DNA of 64,000 nucleotides from Acrocarpospora corrugata. Its GTDB lineage: Bacteria > Actinomycetota > Actinomycetes > Streptosporangiales > Streptosporangiaceae. Of the stretch, positions 16,155-25,014 are shown piece after piece. Each line of letters starts with the position of its first letter. Position 1 is the first letter of the stretch. Location of the stretch: positions 1-64,000 of the forward strand of contig NZ_BLAD01000059.1 of assembly GCF_009687845.1 (NCBI RefSeq), given 5' to 3'. The notes under the pieces are model-generated. The model was not told the DNA's origin. It was given only the letters and a program-made list of their open reading frames with translations, and ran no database searches. The translations under genes and the position numbers were made by a program.

Positions 16155-18181
16155 TGGACAACCCGTACGTGGGCCTACAGCCCTTCGACGCGGACCATGC
16201 CGAGCGGTTCTTCGGGCGCTCCCGAGAATCACGCGAACTCGCCGACCTCTGGTGCAGCAACCAACTGGTGATCCTCTACGGCCCCTCCGGCATCGGAAAG
16301 ACCTCGCTTCTGCGCGCCGGCGCGCTCCCCAGACTCCGCCGTGACCACGTCGACCTGCTGCCCGTCGGACGCGCCGTCCCCGCCTCGGTCCTACCGGCCC
16401 CCACCGTGTCGGCGCACAACCCCTTCACCTTCTCGCTCCTGTCGTCCTGGTCGCCTTCGGACTCCCCGGTGGGGCTGGCCGGCAAGACCATCTCCGATTT
16501 CCTGCTGGCCCGCCCGGCCAAGAAACATCGGTACGGGGACGACCTTCCGCTGTTCGCCGCGATCGACCAGTTCGAAGAAGTCCTGATCGCCACCTCGGTG
16601 TGGCGGAAACAGGCCGACGATTTCATGATCGAGCTCAGCCGGGCGACCAAGGACGTGCCGCACCTCCGTCTCCTGATCTCCATCCGCGAGGACGCCGTCG
16701 CCGCCGTGCTCCCCTACGAGGCGTCCCTCGCGGGTCACGCGAGAGCGCGGATGCGGCTGCTCGCGCTCGGCCCCGACGAAGCGGTGGCGGCCGTCGTCGG
16801 GCCGGTCGGGGACACCCCGCGCTCCTTCGAGGGCGACGCGGCGGACAGCCTGGTCCGCGATCTCCGTACCGTGCGGACCCGGAACACGTTGGGTGAGCTG
16901 GCCGCCGTACAGACCGACGAGGTGGAGCCGTGGCAACTCCAGGTGGTCTGCGCGGCCCTGTGGGAGGGGCTGCCGGAGGACCGCACGGTCATCACCGAAG
17001 AGGACATCCGCGCTTTCGGTGATGTCAGCCTGGCCCTGATGGGCCTGTACGAGCGCACCGTCGCGATCCTGGCCTCGGAATTCGACACGCCGGAAGACCT
17101 GCTGCGCAAATGGCTGGAAGAATCGTTCATCACCGAGCACGGGACCCGGGCCCAGGCCTACGAAGGCCGCGACCAGACCCGGGGCATGCCCAACCAGGTG
17201 GCCCGCGCATTCGAACGGCACCACATCCTGCGGTCCGAACGCCGATCCGGGGCACGCTGGTACGAGCTACAGCACGATCGGCTCATCGAGCCCGTTCAGC
17301 AGGCGAACCATCCCTGGGCGGGCGCCACTCTGTCCCGCGGCACGATCGAACCGCGCGCGGCCGACTATCAACGGTCAGCGGAGGCGGCCCTGGCCGAGGG
17401 TGATTTCACGAGCGCCGCACGATATGCCACACAATGCGTCAGAACAGCGGAACGGGGCACGGACAGCCTCGCCCTGCGAATCGCCGCGGAGGCCAACTCC
17501 CTGCTCGGCGACATCGCGTTCCTGCAAAGTCACCTGGACGAGGCGGAACGGCGGTACAGCGACGCTATCCGGCAATTCGCGGCGGTTTCCGCCTGGTCAG
17601 CCGTGGCGAGGCTGCAGCAGGCAGTCGGCCGGATCGAATTGGAACGACGATTGCCGGACCGGGCGCTGGAGCAGTTCCAGGCCGCATTGAAGCATTTGCC
17701 CAATGACAACTCCATCCGGATCGACCTTGGCCGGGCCAGCTGGCATCTGGGGCGGCTCGCCGCGGCGCGCAGCCTGTTCAACAGCGTCCTGGTGACCACG
17801 CCCGACCACGCGGAAGCGCTGGCCAACCGGACCGAAGTCCTGGCCGACCTGGGCGACTATCAGGCGGCCCGGGCGGATTTCGAACGGCTGCGCCGCCTGC
17901 ATCCGAGCCGGGCGTCCGCACCCGCGATACGGGCGGCACACGCACTTGCTCTGGCGGGATCGGGCCGGCTGGACGAGGCGCAAACCATCATGAACGAAGC
18001 AGTGGCCGACGCCCCCGACAGTGGTCCCGTGCTCCTTCACGCAGCCGAGGTGGCCCATCTGGCGGGCGACACCGCACGCGTAAAGATTCTCGTCCTGAGA
18101 GCACTGGATTCCTCCAGCCCTCCCCTTTTTGCCCACGAATTCGGTCGCGCGAGAGCTATGCTCGGGCCTTTGAATAGGTGA
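16154..18181 (+). CDS. nSTAND1-like NTPase with C-terminal TPRs
   Basis: 675-residue STAND-type NTPase. The start PYVGLQPFDADHAERFFGR is the family hallmark. Walker A GPSGIGKTS is at 43-51 and Walker B AIDQFEE at about 136-142, with the FEE ending typical of the nSTAND1 group. The region LLISIRED is a likely sensor. From about residue 400 it consists of TPR units (EAALAEGDFTSAARYA and similar), probably the sensing or scaffolding part. No separate effector domain is fused; the SIR2 protein encoded just upstream with a one-base TGATG overlap may be its effector partner. Start at ATG 16154 is preferred over GTG 16145 because of the overlap. Confidence 0.85.
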   Translation: MDNPYVGLQPFDADHAERFFGRSRESRELADLWCSNQLVILYGPSGIGKTSLLRAGALPRLRRDHVDLLPVGRAVPASVLPAPTVSAHNPFTFSLLSSWSPSDSPVGLAGKTISDFLLARPAKKHRYGDDLPLFAAIDQFEEVLIATSVWRKQADDFMIELSRATKDVPHLRLLISIREDAVAAVLPYEASLAGHARARMRLLALGPDEAVAAVVGPVGDTPRSFEGDAADSLVRDLRTVRTRNTLGELAAVQTDEVEPWQLQVVCAALWEGLPEDRTVITEEDIRAFGDVSLALMGLYERTVAILASEFDTPEDLLRKWLEESFITEHGTRAQAYEGRDQTRGMPNQVARAFERHHILRSERRSGARWYELQHDRLIEPVQQANHPWAGATLSRGTIEPRAADYQRSAEAALAEGDFTSAARYATQCVRTAERGTDSLALRIAAEANSLLGDIAFLQSHLDEAERRYSDAIRQFAAVSAWSAVARLQQAVGRIELERRLPDRALEQFQAALKHLPNDNSIRIDLGRASWHLGRLAAARSLFNSVLVTTPDHAEALANRTEVLADLGDYQAARADFERLRRLHPSRASAPAIRAAHALALAGSGRLDEAQTIMNEAVADAPDSGPVLLHAAEVAHLAGDTARVKILVLRALDSSSPPLFAHEFGRARAMLGPLNR

Positions 18182-18362
18182 TTCAAGCGAAGACCCGACG
18201 TGAGGCGTCTGACGTCTCCTAGGCACGTCCCACGTGGTCACTCGGCCCACGATGTATCGGGGCCGGTCTCGCGGACGTGAAGTGCGTGACGTTATCGCGG
18301 GACAGGTGACGACAGAGTATGGGGTTCCGGACTCCAGACGGCGATCGCGGGATTCCTCGCGC

Positions 18363-19631
18363 ATGAACGCCTTCACCAAGGCGTGGGTAGGCTCCTTCGC
18401 TTCCATGCTCGCCTCGCGAATCTTCGGAGTCACCTACCCCCTGCTCGCCCTCACCATCTCCAACTCGGCCAGCGACGCCGGCTGGGTGGGGTTCGCCTGG
18501 GCGCTGCCCAACGTGCTGTTCTATGTGCTCGCGGGAGCACTGGTCGATCGATCGGACTACCGGCGGGTGATGCTGGTCGCCGACTCGATCCGGGCCGTCT
18601 CCGGGCTCAGCCTCGGGGTGGCGCTGGCGCTGGGCGTACCGACGTTCGGCCATCTGGTGATCGTCGCGTTCGTCGAAGGGTCGCTGGCGGTGTTCCACAG
18701 CCTCGCCACCGCGGCGATGCTGCCCACCCTGCCGGATGGCCCGGATCTGGCGGCCAGGCTCAGCCGGCACGAGGTCGCCAACCATGTCGCCGTCCTGCTG
18801 GGGCGGCCCTTCGGGGGCGCTTTGTTCGGTCTGCTGGCCTGGGTGCCGCTGGTCGCCAACGCGGTGCTCTGCGCCGTGTCGCTGTCCACCGTCGCGGCCC
18901 TGCCGCCGGGCACCCGGCAGCGGCCGCAGGTACGGACCCGGTTACTGCCGGACATCGTGCAGGGGTTCCGGCTGCTCTGGGAGTTCACCGTGCTCCGCAC
19001 GGCGACACTCACCACCGCGCTGACCAACATGGTGGTGCACGCGTTGATAATCATCTTCTTCGCGTCGGCCGCCGAAACGGTCTCGCCGATCTGGATCGGC
19101 GCCGTGGTGGCCATGGCCGGACTGGGCGGGGTCTTCGGGTCGAGCATCGCCCGGATCAGCCAGGACCTGGCCCGGAGGATCTTCGGAGTCCGCGACGACA
19201 ACGCCCAGGCAGGGCGCCGTCGCTGGCCACGGGTGTCCATGTGGTTGCTGCACATGTGGCTCTGGGTGCTGGCCCTGTTCATCCCGGTGATCTGGGGGCC
19301 GACCGTGTGGGCTTTCGCGGGTGCGCTCGGCCTGATGGGGGTGTCCGGCGGGAAGAGCAACGTGAACATCCGGATGCTGGTGGCCGAGGGCGTCGATCAG
19401 GGCGCGGTCGGGCGGGTGCTGAGCGTGTCCCGCCTGATCGGGTTCGGCGCCATCACACTCGGCCCGCTCCTCGGCGGTCTCCTGGTCGGGTCGGTCGGCA
19501 TCGAGGACGCGATCTGGCTGCTCCTGGCCGTGATGCTCTCGGCCTCGGTCGCCGCGACCACGTTTCCGGGGCTCCGGGCCAGCTTCTTCCTTCCCGACGA
19601 CCCCGAGCCACTGGTGATCGCCGGGCGATGA
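18363..19631 (+). CDS. MFS transporter (DHA3/EntS-like)
   Basis: About 422-residue integral membrane protein with 11-12 hydrophobic segments and the MFS loop 2-3 motif GALVDRSDYRRVM, a variant of the G-x-x-x-D-R-x-x-R-R motif. It resembles the drug or siderophore exporters of the DHA3 group. A longer frame reaches back to 18234, but the added part is Arg-rich and not membrane-like, so the ATG at 18363 is used although its ribosome site is weak. It lies 181 bp after the nSTAND1 gene in the same direction. Export of the modified peptide is possible but there is no direct evidence. Confidence 0.85.
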   Translation: MNAFTKAWVGSFASMLASRIFGVTYPLLALTISNSASDAGWVGFAWALPNVLFYVLAGALVDRSDYRRVMLVADSIRAVSGLSLGVALALGVPTFGHLVIVAFVEGSLAVFHSLATAAMLPTLPDGPDLAARLSRHEVANHVAVLLGRPFGGALFGLLAWVPLVANAVLCAVSLSTVAALPPGTRQRPQVRTRLLPDIVQGFRLLWEFTVLRTATLTTALTNMVVHALIIIFFASAAETVSPIWIGAVVAMAGLGGVFGSSIARISQDLARRIFGVRDDNAQAGRRRWPRVSMWLLHMWLWVLALFIPVIWGPTVWAFAGALGLMGVSGGKSNVNIRMLVAEGVDQGAVGRVLSVSRLIGFGAITLGPLLGGLLVGSVGIEDAIWLLLAVMLSASVAATTFPGLRASFFLPDDPEPLVIAGR

Positions 19632-19689
19632 CCGGTGTTGTAAGTGAATAATTACGGGCGTTATCGTGGGTGTATAGGAGGATGCCGAC

Positions 19690-21171
19690 ATGTCGCTCGC
19701 TGAGCTGGGGACGTTTGAGTCGTTCGATCCGGCGACCGGTGGGGTGCTGGCCTCGTATCCGCGTCATGACGCGGTGGCCGTGCATGCCGCGATCGAGCGG
19801 GCCGCCGTGGCGGCGGTGTGGTGGGCGGGGCTCGGGTTCCGGGAGCGACGGCGGCGGCTGCTTGATTTCAAGGCGGTTCTGACCCAGAACCTCGACAAGA
19901 TCGTCGAGATGGTGGCGCGGGAGACCGGGAAGCCGGCCGGGGACGCGACGCTGGAGAGCGTGCTGGCGATCACGCATTTGGACTGGGCCGCCCGTAATGC
20001 GGAGAAGGTGCTCGGGCGGCGGCGGGTGGCCAGTGGGCTGATCGCGATGAACATGGCGGCGACGCTGGAGTATCTGCCGCTGGGTGTGGTCGGGGTGATC
20101 GGGCCGTGGAACTATCCGGTCTTCACGCCGATGGGGTCGATCGCGTACGCGCTGGCGGCCGGTAACGCGGTGGTGTTCAAGCCGAGCGAGTACACCCCGG
20201 GCGTCGGCGTGCTGCTGGCGGAGCTGTTCGCCGAGTCGGTGCCCGAGCAGCCGGTGCTCCAGGTGGTGACGGGGCACGGCGAGACCGGGGCGGCGCTGGC
20301 CGGGGATCCGGGGATCAAGAAGATCGCGTTCACCGGGTCGGCGCCGACCGCGCGCCGGGTGATGGCGGCCTGCGCGGCCAACCTGACCCCGATGGTGGCC
20401 GAGTGCGGCGGCAAGGACGCCTTCATCGTGGACGAGGGCGCGGACCTGAAGGCCGCCGCCGATGCCGCGCTCTGGGGTGCGATGTCCAATTCGGGGCAGA
20501 CCTGCGTGGGCGTCGAGCGGGTGTACGCGGTGAACTCGGTGTACGACGAGTTCCTGCGCGAGCTCACCGAGCGCGCCCGCGGCATCCGCGCCGGGGAGCA
20601 CTACGGCCCGATCACCATGCCCAAGCAGCTGGACGTCATCCGGCGGCACATCGACGACGCCACCGCCAGCGGGAAGGCGGTCGTCGGCGGGCCCGAGTCG
20701 GTACGGGCGCCGTTCGTGGATCCGGTGATCGTGACCGACGTCCCCGAGGAGTCCGGCGCGGTCCGCGAGGAGACTTTCGGCCCGACGGTAACCGTCAAAC
20801 GCGTCGCCGACGCCGCCGAGGCGCTGGAGAAGGCCAACGCCTCCGCGTACGGCCTGGCCGGGACCGTCTTCTCCGGGAACGCGAAGCGCGCCACGGAGCT
20901 CGCCCGGCGGATGCTCACCGGCATGACCGCCATCAACTCGGTCGTCTCGTTCGTCGGCGTGCCGGCGCTCCCGTTCGGCGGCACCGGCGAGTCAGGCTTC
21001 GGCCGTATTCACGGCGCGGACGGGCTGCGCGAGTTCGCCCGACCGAAAGCCGTTTCGCGGCAGCGTTTCGCCATGCCCGGAATGAACCTCACCTCGTTTG
21101 GGCGAACACCCGCCGAACTTGACCGCCTTGTCAAGATCATCTCTCTACTTCACGGTCGTAGAAAGCGCTAA
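19690..21171 (+). CDS. NAD(P)-dependent aldehyde dehydrogenase
   Basis: 493-residue aldehyde dehydrogenase that oxidises an aldehyde to the acid. It contains GPWNYP near residue 138 and FKPSEYTP near residue 160 (cofactor binding), FTGSAPTARRV, the general-base Glu in AECGGKD near residue 239, and the nucleophile Cys in SGQTCVGVERVY near residue 272. EETFGPTVTV and FGGTGESGFGR near the end are also standard. The ATG has AGGAGG upstream. The ECGGKD form is the variant seen in a succinate-semialdehyde or long-chain aldehyde subgroup. A TetR regulator follows 71 bp downstream in the same direction and may control it. Confidence 0.93.
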   Translation: MSLAELGTFESFDPATGGVLASYPRHDAVAVHAAIERAAVAAVWWAGLGFRERRRRLLDFKAVLTQNLDKIVEMVARETGKPAGDATLESVLAITHLDWAARNAEKVLGRRRVASGLIAMNMAATLEYLPLGVVGVIGPWNYPVFTPMGSIAYALAAGNAVVFKPSEYTPGVGVLLAELFAESVPEQPVLQVVTGHGETGAALAGDPGIKKIAFTGSAPTARRVMAACAANLTPMVAECGGKDAFIVDEGADLKAAADAALWGAMSNSGQTCVGVERVYAVNSVYDEFLRELTERARGIRAGEHYGPITMPKQLDVIRRHIDDATASGKAVVGGPESVRAPFVDPVIVTDVPEESGAVREETFGPTVTVKRVADAAEALEKANASAYGLAGTVFSGNAKRATELARRMLTGMTAINSVVSFVGVPALPFGGTGESGFGRIHGADGLREFARPKAVSRQRFAMPGMNLTSFGRTPAELDRLVKIISLLHGRRKR

Positions 21172-21185
21172 TTTCCCGATACTTC
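21171..21185 (+). repeat. left copy of 15-bp direct repeat flanking tetR
   Basis: ATTTCCCGATACTTC. The other copy, ATTTCCCGATATTTC, lies at 21861-21875 just after the tetR stop; 14 of 15 bases match. The two copies bracket the regulator gene exactly. They may be regulator binding sites or a relic of an insertion or recombination event. Confidence 0.55.
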
Positions 21186-21242
21186 CAGAAAAAAGATCTT
21201 GCGTCCATAATGGTGGCTTCTGGGGGGCCATGACGGCGTGAG

Positions 21243-21857
21243 GTGAAGATTTTGGCGGGACGGGACTATCGGGGGATGTCGGCCGAGGAACGGCTGGCAG
21301 ACCGGCGAGAACGGCTGATCCTGGCCGCGTACACGCTGTTCGCGAGTCCGGGATTTCACGCTACGACGATCGAACGGCTCTGCGCGACCGCGCGGATCTC
21401 CAACCGGGCCTTCTATGAGTGCTTCTCGGGGAGGGAAGCACTCATGCGCGCGGTCTACGACCGGTGCGTGGAGGAGACCCTGCAGGCCATCGCCAAGGCG
21501 ATCGACCAGGCGCCCAGCAATCTGGACGCGCGGATCGCGGCCGGGATCACGGAGTACGTGCGCTTCGTCACCGCGGACGAGCGGCGGGCCCGGATCATGC
21601 ACCTGGAGGTGCGCCGGGCGGGGGACGTGCTGAACACCTCCCGGCAGCGGGCGGTGCTGGAGTTCACCAAGATAATCGAGGGCTCGGTCGCCGACCTGCC
21701 GGTACGGCCTCCGACGGAGTTGCACCTGCTGGCGCTGGCCCTGATCGGCGCGATCACCGAACTGCTGATCGAGTGGGTGATCTCCGAACACCCGCCACCC
21801 ACGGAAGTGATCATAAAAACGGCGGTCCACGTGTTCCGCCAGTCATTTCGGCACTGA
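21243..21857 (+). CDS. TetR/AcrR-family transcriptional regulator
   Basis: About 204-residue repressor. The N-terminal helix-turn-helix spans about residues 22-66: RLILAAYTLFASPGF, then TTIERLCATARIS with NRAFYECFSGREAL, the classic TetR signature. The C-terminal half is a helical ligand and dimerisation domain without a recognisable specificity. GTG 21243 gives the full N-terminal arm; ATG 21276 is an alternative that still keeps the DNA-binding domain. Upstream aldehyde dehydrogenase and the 15-bp repeats on both sides are candidates for its regulatory targets. Confidence 0.9.
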   Translation: MKILAGRDYRGMSAEERLADRRERLILAAYTLFASPGFHATTIERLCATARISNRAFYECFSGREALMRAVYDRCVEETLQAIAKAIDQAPSNLDARIAAGITEYVRFVTADERRARIMHLEVRRAGDVLNTSRQRAVLEFTKIIEGSVADLPVRPPTELHLLALALIGAITELLIEWVISEHPPPTEVIIKTAVHVFRQSFRH

Positions 21858-21860
21858 CAG

Positions 21861-21875
21861 ATTTCCCGATATTTC
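21861..21875 (+). repeat. right copy of 15-bp direct repeat flanking tetR
   Basis: ATTTCCCGATATTTC, 3 bases after the tetR stop; matches the copy at 21171-21185 in 14 of 15 positions. It is followed by a short tandem ATTTCATG duplication (21871-21888). Confidence 0.55.
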
Positions 21876-21887
21876 ATGAGATTTCAT

Positions 21888-21915
21888 GGCCCGCCTCCCT
21901 TACCGGAGGCGGGCC
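21888..21915 (+). terminator. hairpin terminator after tetR
   Basis: GGCCCGCCTCC (21888-21898) pairs perfectly with GGAGGCGGGCC (21905-21915) over a 6-nt loop, 30 bp after the tetR stop. No U-run follows, which is usual for actinomycete terminators. About 195 bp to the next gene end contain nothing recognisable. Confidence 0.65.
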
Positions 21916-22110
21916 GGCATATCTATGAAGACGCCCGACCCCAGCGCCGAGCCCGATAACCACAAGGACGACAACGCACGCGAAAAGCGCGCAGCTACCT
22001 GACGGCATTCGTCCCTTCAGCGAAAGCGTCGATCACGCTCCGTATTCGCACAATGGCACACCACTACCCGCGAACAGCGCACCCCAGCCGATGTGGCGTG
22101 CCAAGAACCG

Positions 22111-22704
22111 TCAGATCCAGCCCATGTCCTGGGCGGCCCGGATGGCGGTGATGCGGTTGCCCACGCCCAGTTTGGCGATGGCGTTGGAGAGATAGTTGCG
22201 TACCGTGCCCTCGGTCAGGTGCAGCGCGGCGGCTATCTCGCTGACCGAGGCGCCCCGGGCGGCCAGGGCGAGGGCGTCGCGCTCGCGTTCGGTCAGCGGG
22301 CTCTCGCCGGCCATCATCGCCGAGGCGGCCATCTCGGGGTCCAGGTAGCGCCCGCCGGCGTGGACCTTGCGGATGGCGGTGGCCAGTTCGTCGGCGGAGG
22401 CGTCCTTGGGGATGAAGCCGCGGACGCCGGCGGCCAGGGCGCGGCGCAGGTAGCCGGGGCGGCCGAAGCTGGTGAGGATCACCATGGCCTGGCCGGGGAG
22501 GGATTCGGCCACGGTGAGGCCGTCCAGGCCGGGCATCTCCACGTCCAGGACGACGACGTCGGGGCGGTGCGCGGTGACGGCGGCCTTGACCTCGTCGCCG
22601 CGGGCCACCTGGGCGACCACCTCGAGGTCGGATTCGAGGGTGAGCAGGGTGGCGATGGCCTGCCGTACCAGATGTTCGTCGTCGGCGAGCAGGACGCGGA
22701 TCAT
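22111..22704 (-). CDS. NarL-family response regulator (DesR-like)
   Basis: 197-residue response regulator. The receiver domain has ADDEHLVR at the N-terminus, the phospho-Asp in VVLDVEMPGLDG near residue 54 and the Lys in FIPKDAS. The LuxR helix-turn-helix begins at LTERERDALALAARG and recognises DNA with the TVRNYLSNAIAKLGV helix. The start overlaps the kinase stop. The gene ends the four-gene operon ATPase, permease, kinase, regulator that reads leftward from 25889, so it likely regulates this transporter. Confidence 0.93.
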   Translation of the reverse strand: MIRVLLADDEHLVRQAIATLLTLESDLEVVAQVARGDEVKAAVTAHRPDVVVLDVEMPGLDGLTVAESLPGQAMVILTSFGRPGYLRRALAAGVRGFIPKDASADELATAIRKVHAGGRYLDPEMAASAMMAGESPLTERERDALALAARGASVSEIAAALHLTEGTVRNYLSNAIAKLGVGNRITAIRAAQDMGWI

Positions 22705-23894
22705 GCGGGGACCCCGGCCAGCACGGGGGCGACGGCGCGCAGGGTGAACTCGCCCGAGCCGTTCGGGCGGGCGGTGAGGGTGCCGCCGACGGCGGCCAGG
22801 CGCTCGGTCAGGCCGGCCAGGCCGCTGCCCAGATCCTCGACCGGTCGAGGGGTGACGCCGTCATTGGTGACTTCGAGGACCGCCTCCTCGCCGTTGAAGC
22901 GGACCGTGATGTCGCAGACGGTGGCCGTGCTGTGCCGCAGCACGTTGGTGACGGCCTCCCTGATCACCCAGGCGAATACGGGGGCTACCCCGGCCGGCAC
23001 GTCCCGGTACGGCAGATGCAGCCGGCAGTCCACCCCGGCCGCCTCCAGCACCCCGCGCACGCTGCCCAGCTCGGCCACCAGGTCGAGCTCCCGATAGCCG
23101 CGCACGGCCTCCCTGAGCTCACGCAACGCCTTCCTGGCCAGCGACCTGACCTCGGCCATCTCGGCCCCCGCGGCCTCGGGGTCGGGGGCCAGCCGGACCG
23201 CCAGCTCGCTCTTGACGGCGATCGCGGAGAGCTGGTGGCCGACCAGGTCGTGCAGGTCGCGGGCGAAGCGCAGGCGTTCCTCGGCGACGGCCAGCCGGGA
23301 CTGCGCCTCCTTGCCGTCGTGGGCCTGCTCGGCCAGCTGCCAGATCCAGACCCAGAGGCGGTTGGCCCAGGGGAAGATGCTGCACATCAGGGTGTTGTAG
23401 AGCAGCACGCCGATGATGAACCCGGCGACGGAACCATCCGCCGTGCCGGCCCAGGAGTGGTCGGTGACGGTGAGCATGCCCCAGATCGACAGCGGGGAGG
23501 TCACCAGGGTGGTGGCCAGGCCGAGCAGGACCGCGCGGCGGCGGCTGAGGCCGATGGCCGCCACCGAGAGCCAGCCGAGCGGGACGAAGCCCCAGCCGGT
23601 GGGGCTGCCGCCGCCGAGCGCGCTCAGCACCAGCGCCAGGACGCCGGCGATCACGACCTCGCGGGTGGCGTAGCGGTGGTCCAGGACGGCCCGGGTGATC
23701 CGCAGGAACAGCCAGCTGAAGACCACCAGCCCGATCAGGGCGGGGATGACCCGCGCCGGGGGAAGCGTCCGCAGCACGAGGCCCGCCGCGGAGCTGAGCA
23801 GGACGATCACCCACACGACCACGAGCGTCATGTTCAGGGTTACCAGAACGATGCGCCGTGCCCGTGTGATCCCCTTGTCCTCCATTTCCGGCAT
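22701..23894 (-). CDS. sensor histidine kinase, HisKA_3 type (DesK-like)
   Basis: About 397-residue membrane kinase. Five or six hydrophobic helices occupy residues 10 to 165. The dimerisation box RLRFARDLHDLVGHQLSAIAVKSE carries the phospho-acceptor His near residue 205; its RDLHDLVGH form is that of the DesK/LiaS group. A degenerate N-box (EAVTNVLRHS) and a GSGLAGLTERL G-box follow. The ATG at 23894 is one base past the permease stop. The frame runs further upstream, but that part lies within the permease gene. Confidence 0.9.
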   Translation of the reverse strand: MPEMEDKGITRARRIVLVTLNMTLVVVWVIVLLSSAAGLVLRTLPPARVIPALIGLVVFSWLFLRITRAVLDHRYATREVVIAGVLALVLSALGGGSPTGWGFVPLGWLSVAAIGLSRRRAVLLGLATTLVTSPLSIWGMLTVTDHSWAGTADGSVAGFIIGVLLYNTLMCSIFPWANRLWVWIWQLAEQAHDGKEAQSRLAVAEERLRFARDLHDLVGHQLSAIAVKSELAVRLAPDPEAAGAEMAEVRSLARKALRELREAVRGYRELDLVAELGSVRGVLEAAGVDCRLHLPYRDVPAGVAPVFAWVIREAVTNVLRHSTATVCDITVRFNGEEAVLEVTNDGVTPRPVEDLGSGLAGLTERLAAVGGTLTARPNGSGEFTLRAVAPVLAGVPA

Positions 23895-23895
23895 T

Positions 23896-25014
23896 TTACG
23901 GCTTGTTGCCGGTGATGACCTCAAGCAGGCGAACCCGGGCTCCGGTCCGCAGCACGGCCCGCTCGTAGATCCGGGCGCCCAGGGCCAGCATCCCGACCAC
24001 GGCCGCCAGCATGAGCGCCCCGGACAGCGCGACCTCCCAGACCGGCACCTCGGCGGCGGCCGTACGCACCGGCATGACCATCGAGGAGAACGGCGGGATG
24101 AAGGAGAGCACGGTCGCGATGGGCGCGGTCGGGTCGGCGGAGGCGTAGAACGAGACGCCGTAGCTGACCATGAGCAGCAGGGTCATCGGCTGGAGCACGT
24201 TGCCGACCTCCTCCTGCCGGGAGACCAGCGCGGCCAGCGCTCCGGAGAAGGCGGCGAAGAAGGCGTATCCGAGGATGAACCAGACCAGCGCCCCGATCAC
24301 GATGCCGGTCATGCCGGGCGGGAAGTCCGCGGCCAGGCCGGACACCAGCGCCCCGGCCAGACCGGCGGCCAGGATCGCGGCCATGTTGATCAGGCCGACC
24401 ACGCCGAGCCCGAGGATCTTGCCGCCGAGCAGTTGCCAGGGCCGGATCGAGGTGAGCAGGATCTCCACGATCCGGCTGCCCTTCTCCTCCACCACACCCA
24501 TCGCGACCATCATCACCGAACCGATGATCATGAAGAACAGCACCAGCACCAGCACGGTCGCGATGCCGCGCCTGGCCCCCTCGTAGCGGGCGTCCGCGCC
24601 GACCGACTCCATCGCCAGCGGCGTGATGGTCACGCCGGACGCGCCGATCTGCGCCTCCCGGTTGGCGCTCTGCAGCAGCAGCCCGAGCTCGCTGTCGATC
24701 TCCCCGTCGGTGAGCACCCGGCTGCCCGACACCACCGCCGCGTCCACGTCCCCGTCCAGCAGGGCCGTCTTGGCCGCCGCCTCGTCGGGGAACTCCCGCC
24801 ACTTGATCTCCGCGTCCGGCGCGAAGGTGGCCACCGGCAGCTCCGCCACCTGAACCCGGCCCAGCGTGTACGAATCCGGCCCGCCCAGCAGCTTCGGCGC
24901 GAACGCGAGCCCGCCCACCACCAGCACCGACACGATCAACCCGATCACGAACGCCTTGGTCCGCACTTGGGCCCGAATCTCCCGCCCAGCCACCATAAAG
25001 AGGTGATTTTTCAT
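23896..25014 (-). CDS. ABC-2 permease, NatB-like
   Basis: 372-residue permease. One N-terminal helix (about residues 20-40) is followed by a large extracytoplasmic domain to about 165 and then five or six helices. EEKGSRIVEILLTSIRP is the hallmark of the NatB/YhaP group of sodium or peptide efflux permeases. It overlaps the ATPase gene by 4 bp and nearly touches the kinase gene, so all four form an operon. Cargo is unknown; envelope-stress relief or peptide export is typical. Confidence 0.9.
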   Translation of the reverse strand: MKNHLFMVAGREIRAQVRTKAFVIGLIVSVLVVGGLAFAPKLLGGPDSYTLGRVQVAELPVATFAPDAEIKWREFPDEAAAKTALLDGDVDAAVVSGSRVLTDGEIDSELGLLLQSANREAQIGASGVTITPLAMESVGADARYEGARRGIATVLVLVLFFMIIGSVMMVAMGVVEEKGSRIVEILLTSIRPWQLLGGKILGLGVVGLINMAAILAAGLAGALVSGLAADFPPGMTGIVIGALVWFILGYAFFAAFSGALAALVSRQEEVGNVLQPMTLLLMVSYGVSFYASADPTAPIATVLSFIPPFSSMVMPVRTAAAEVPVWEVALSGALMLAAVVGMLALGARIYERAVLRTGARVRLLEVITGNKP

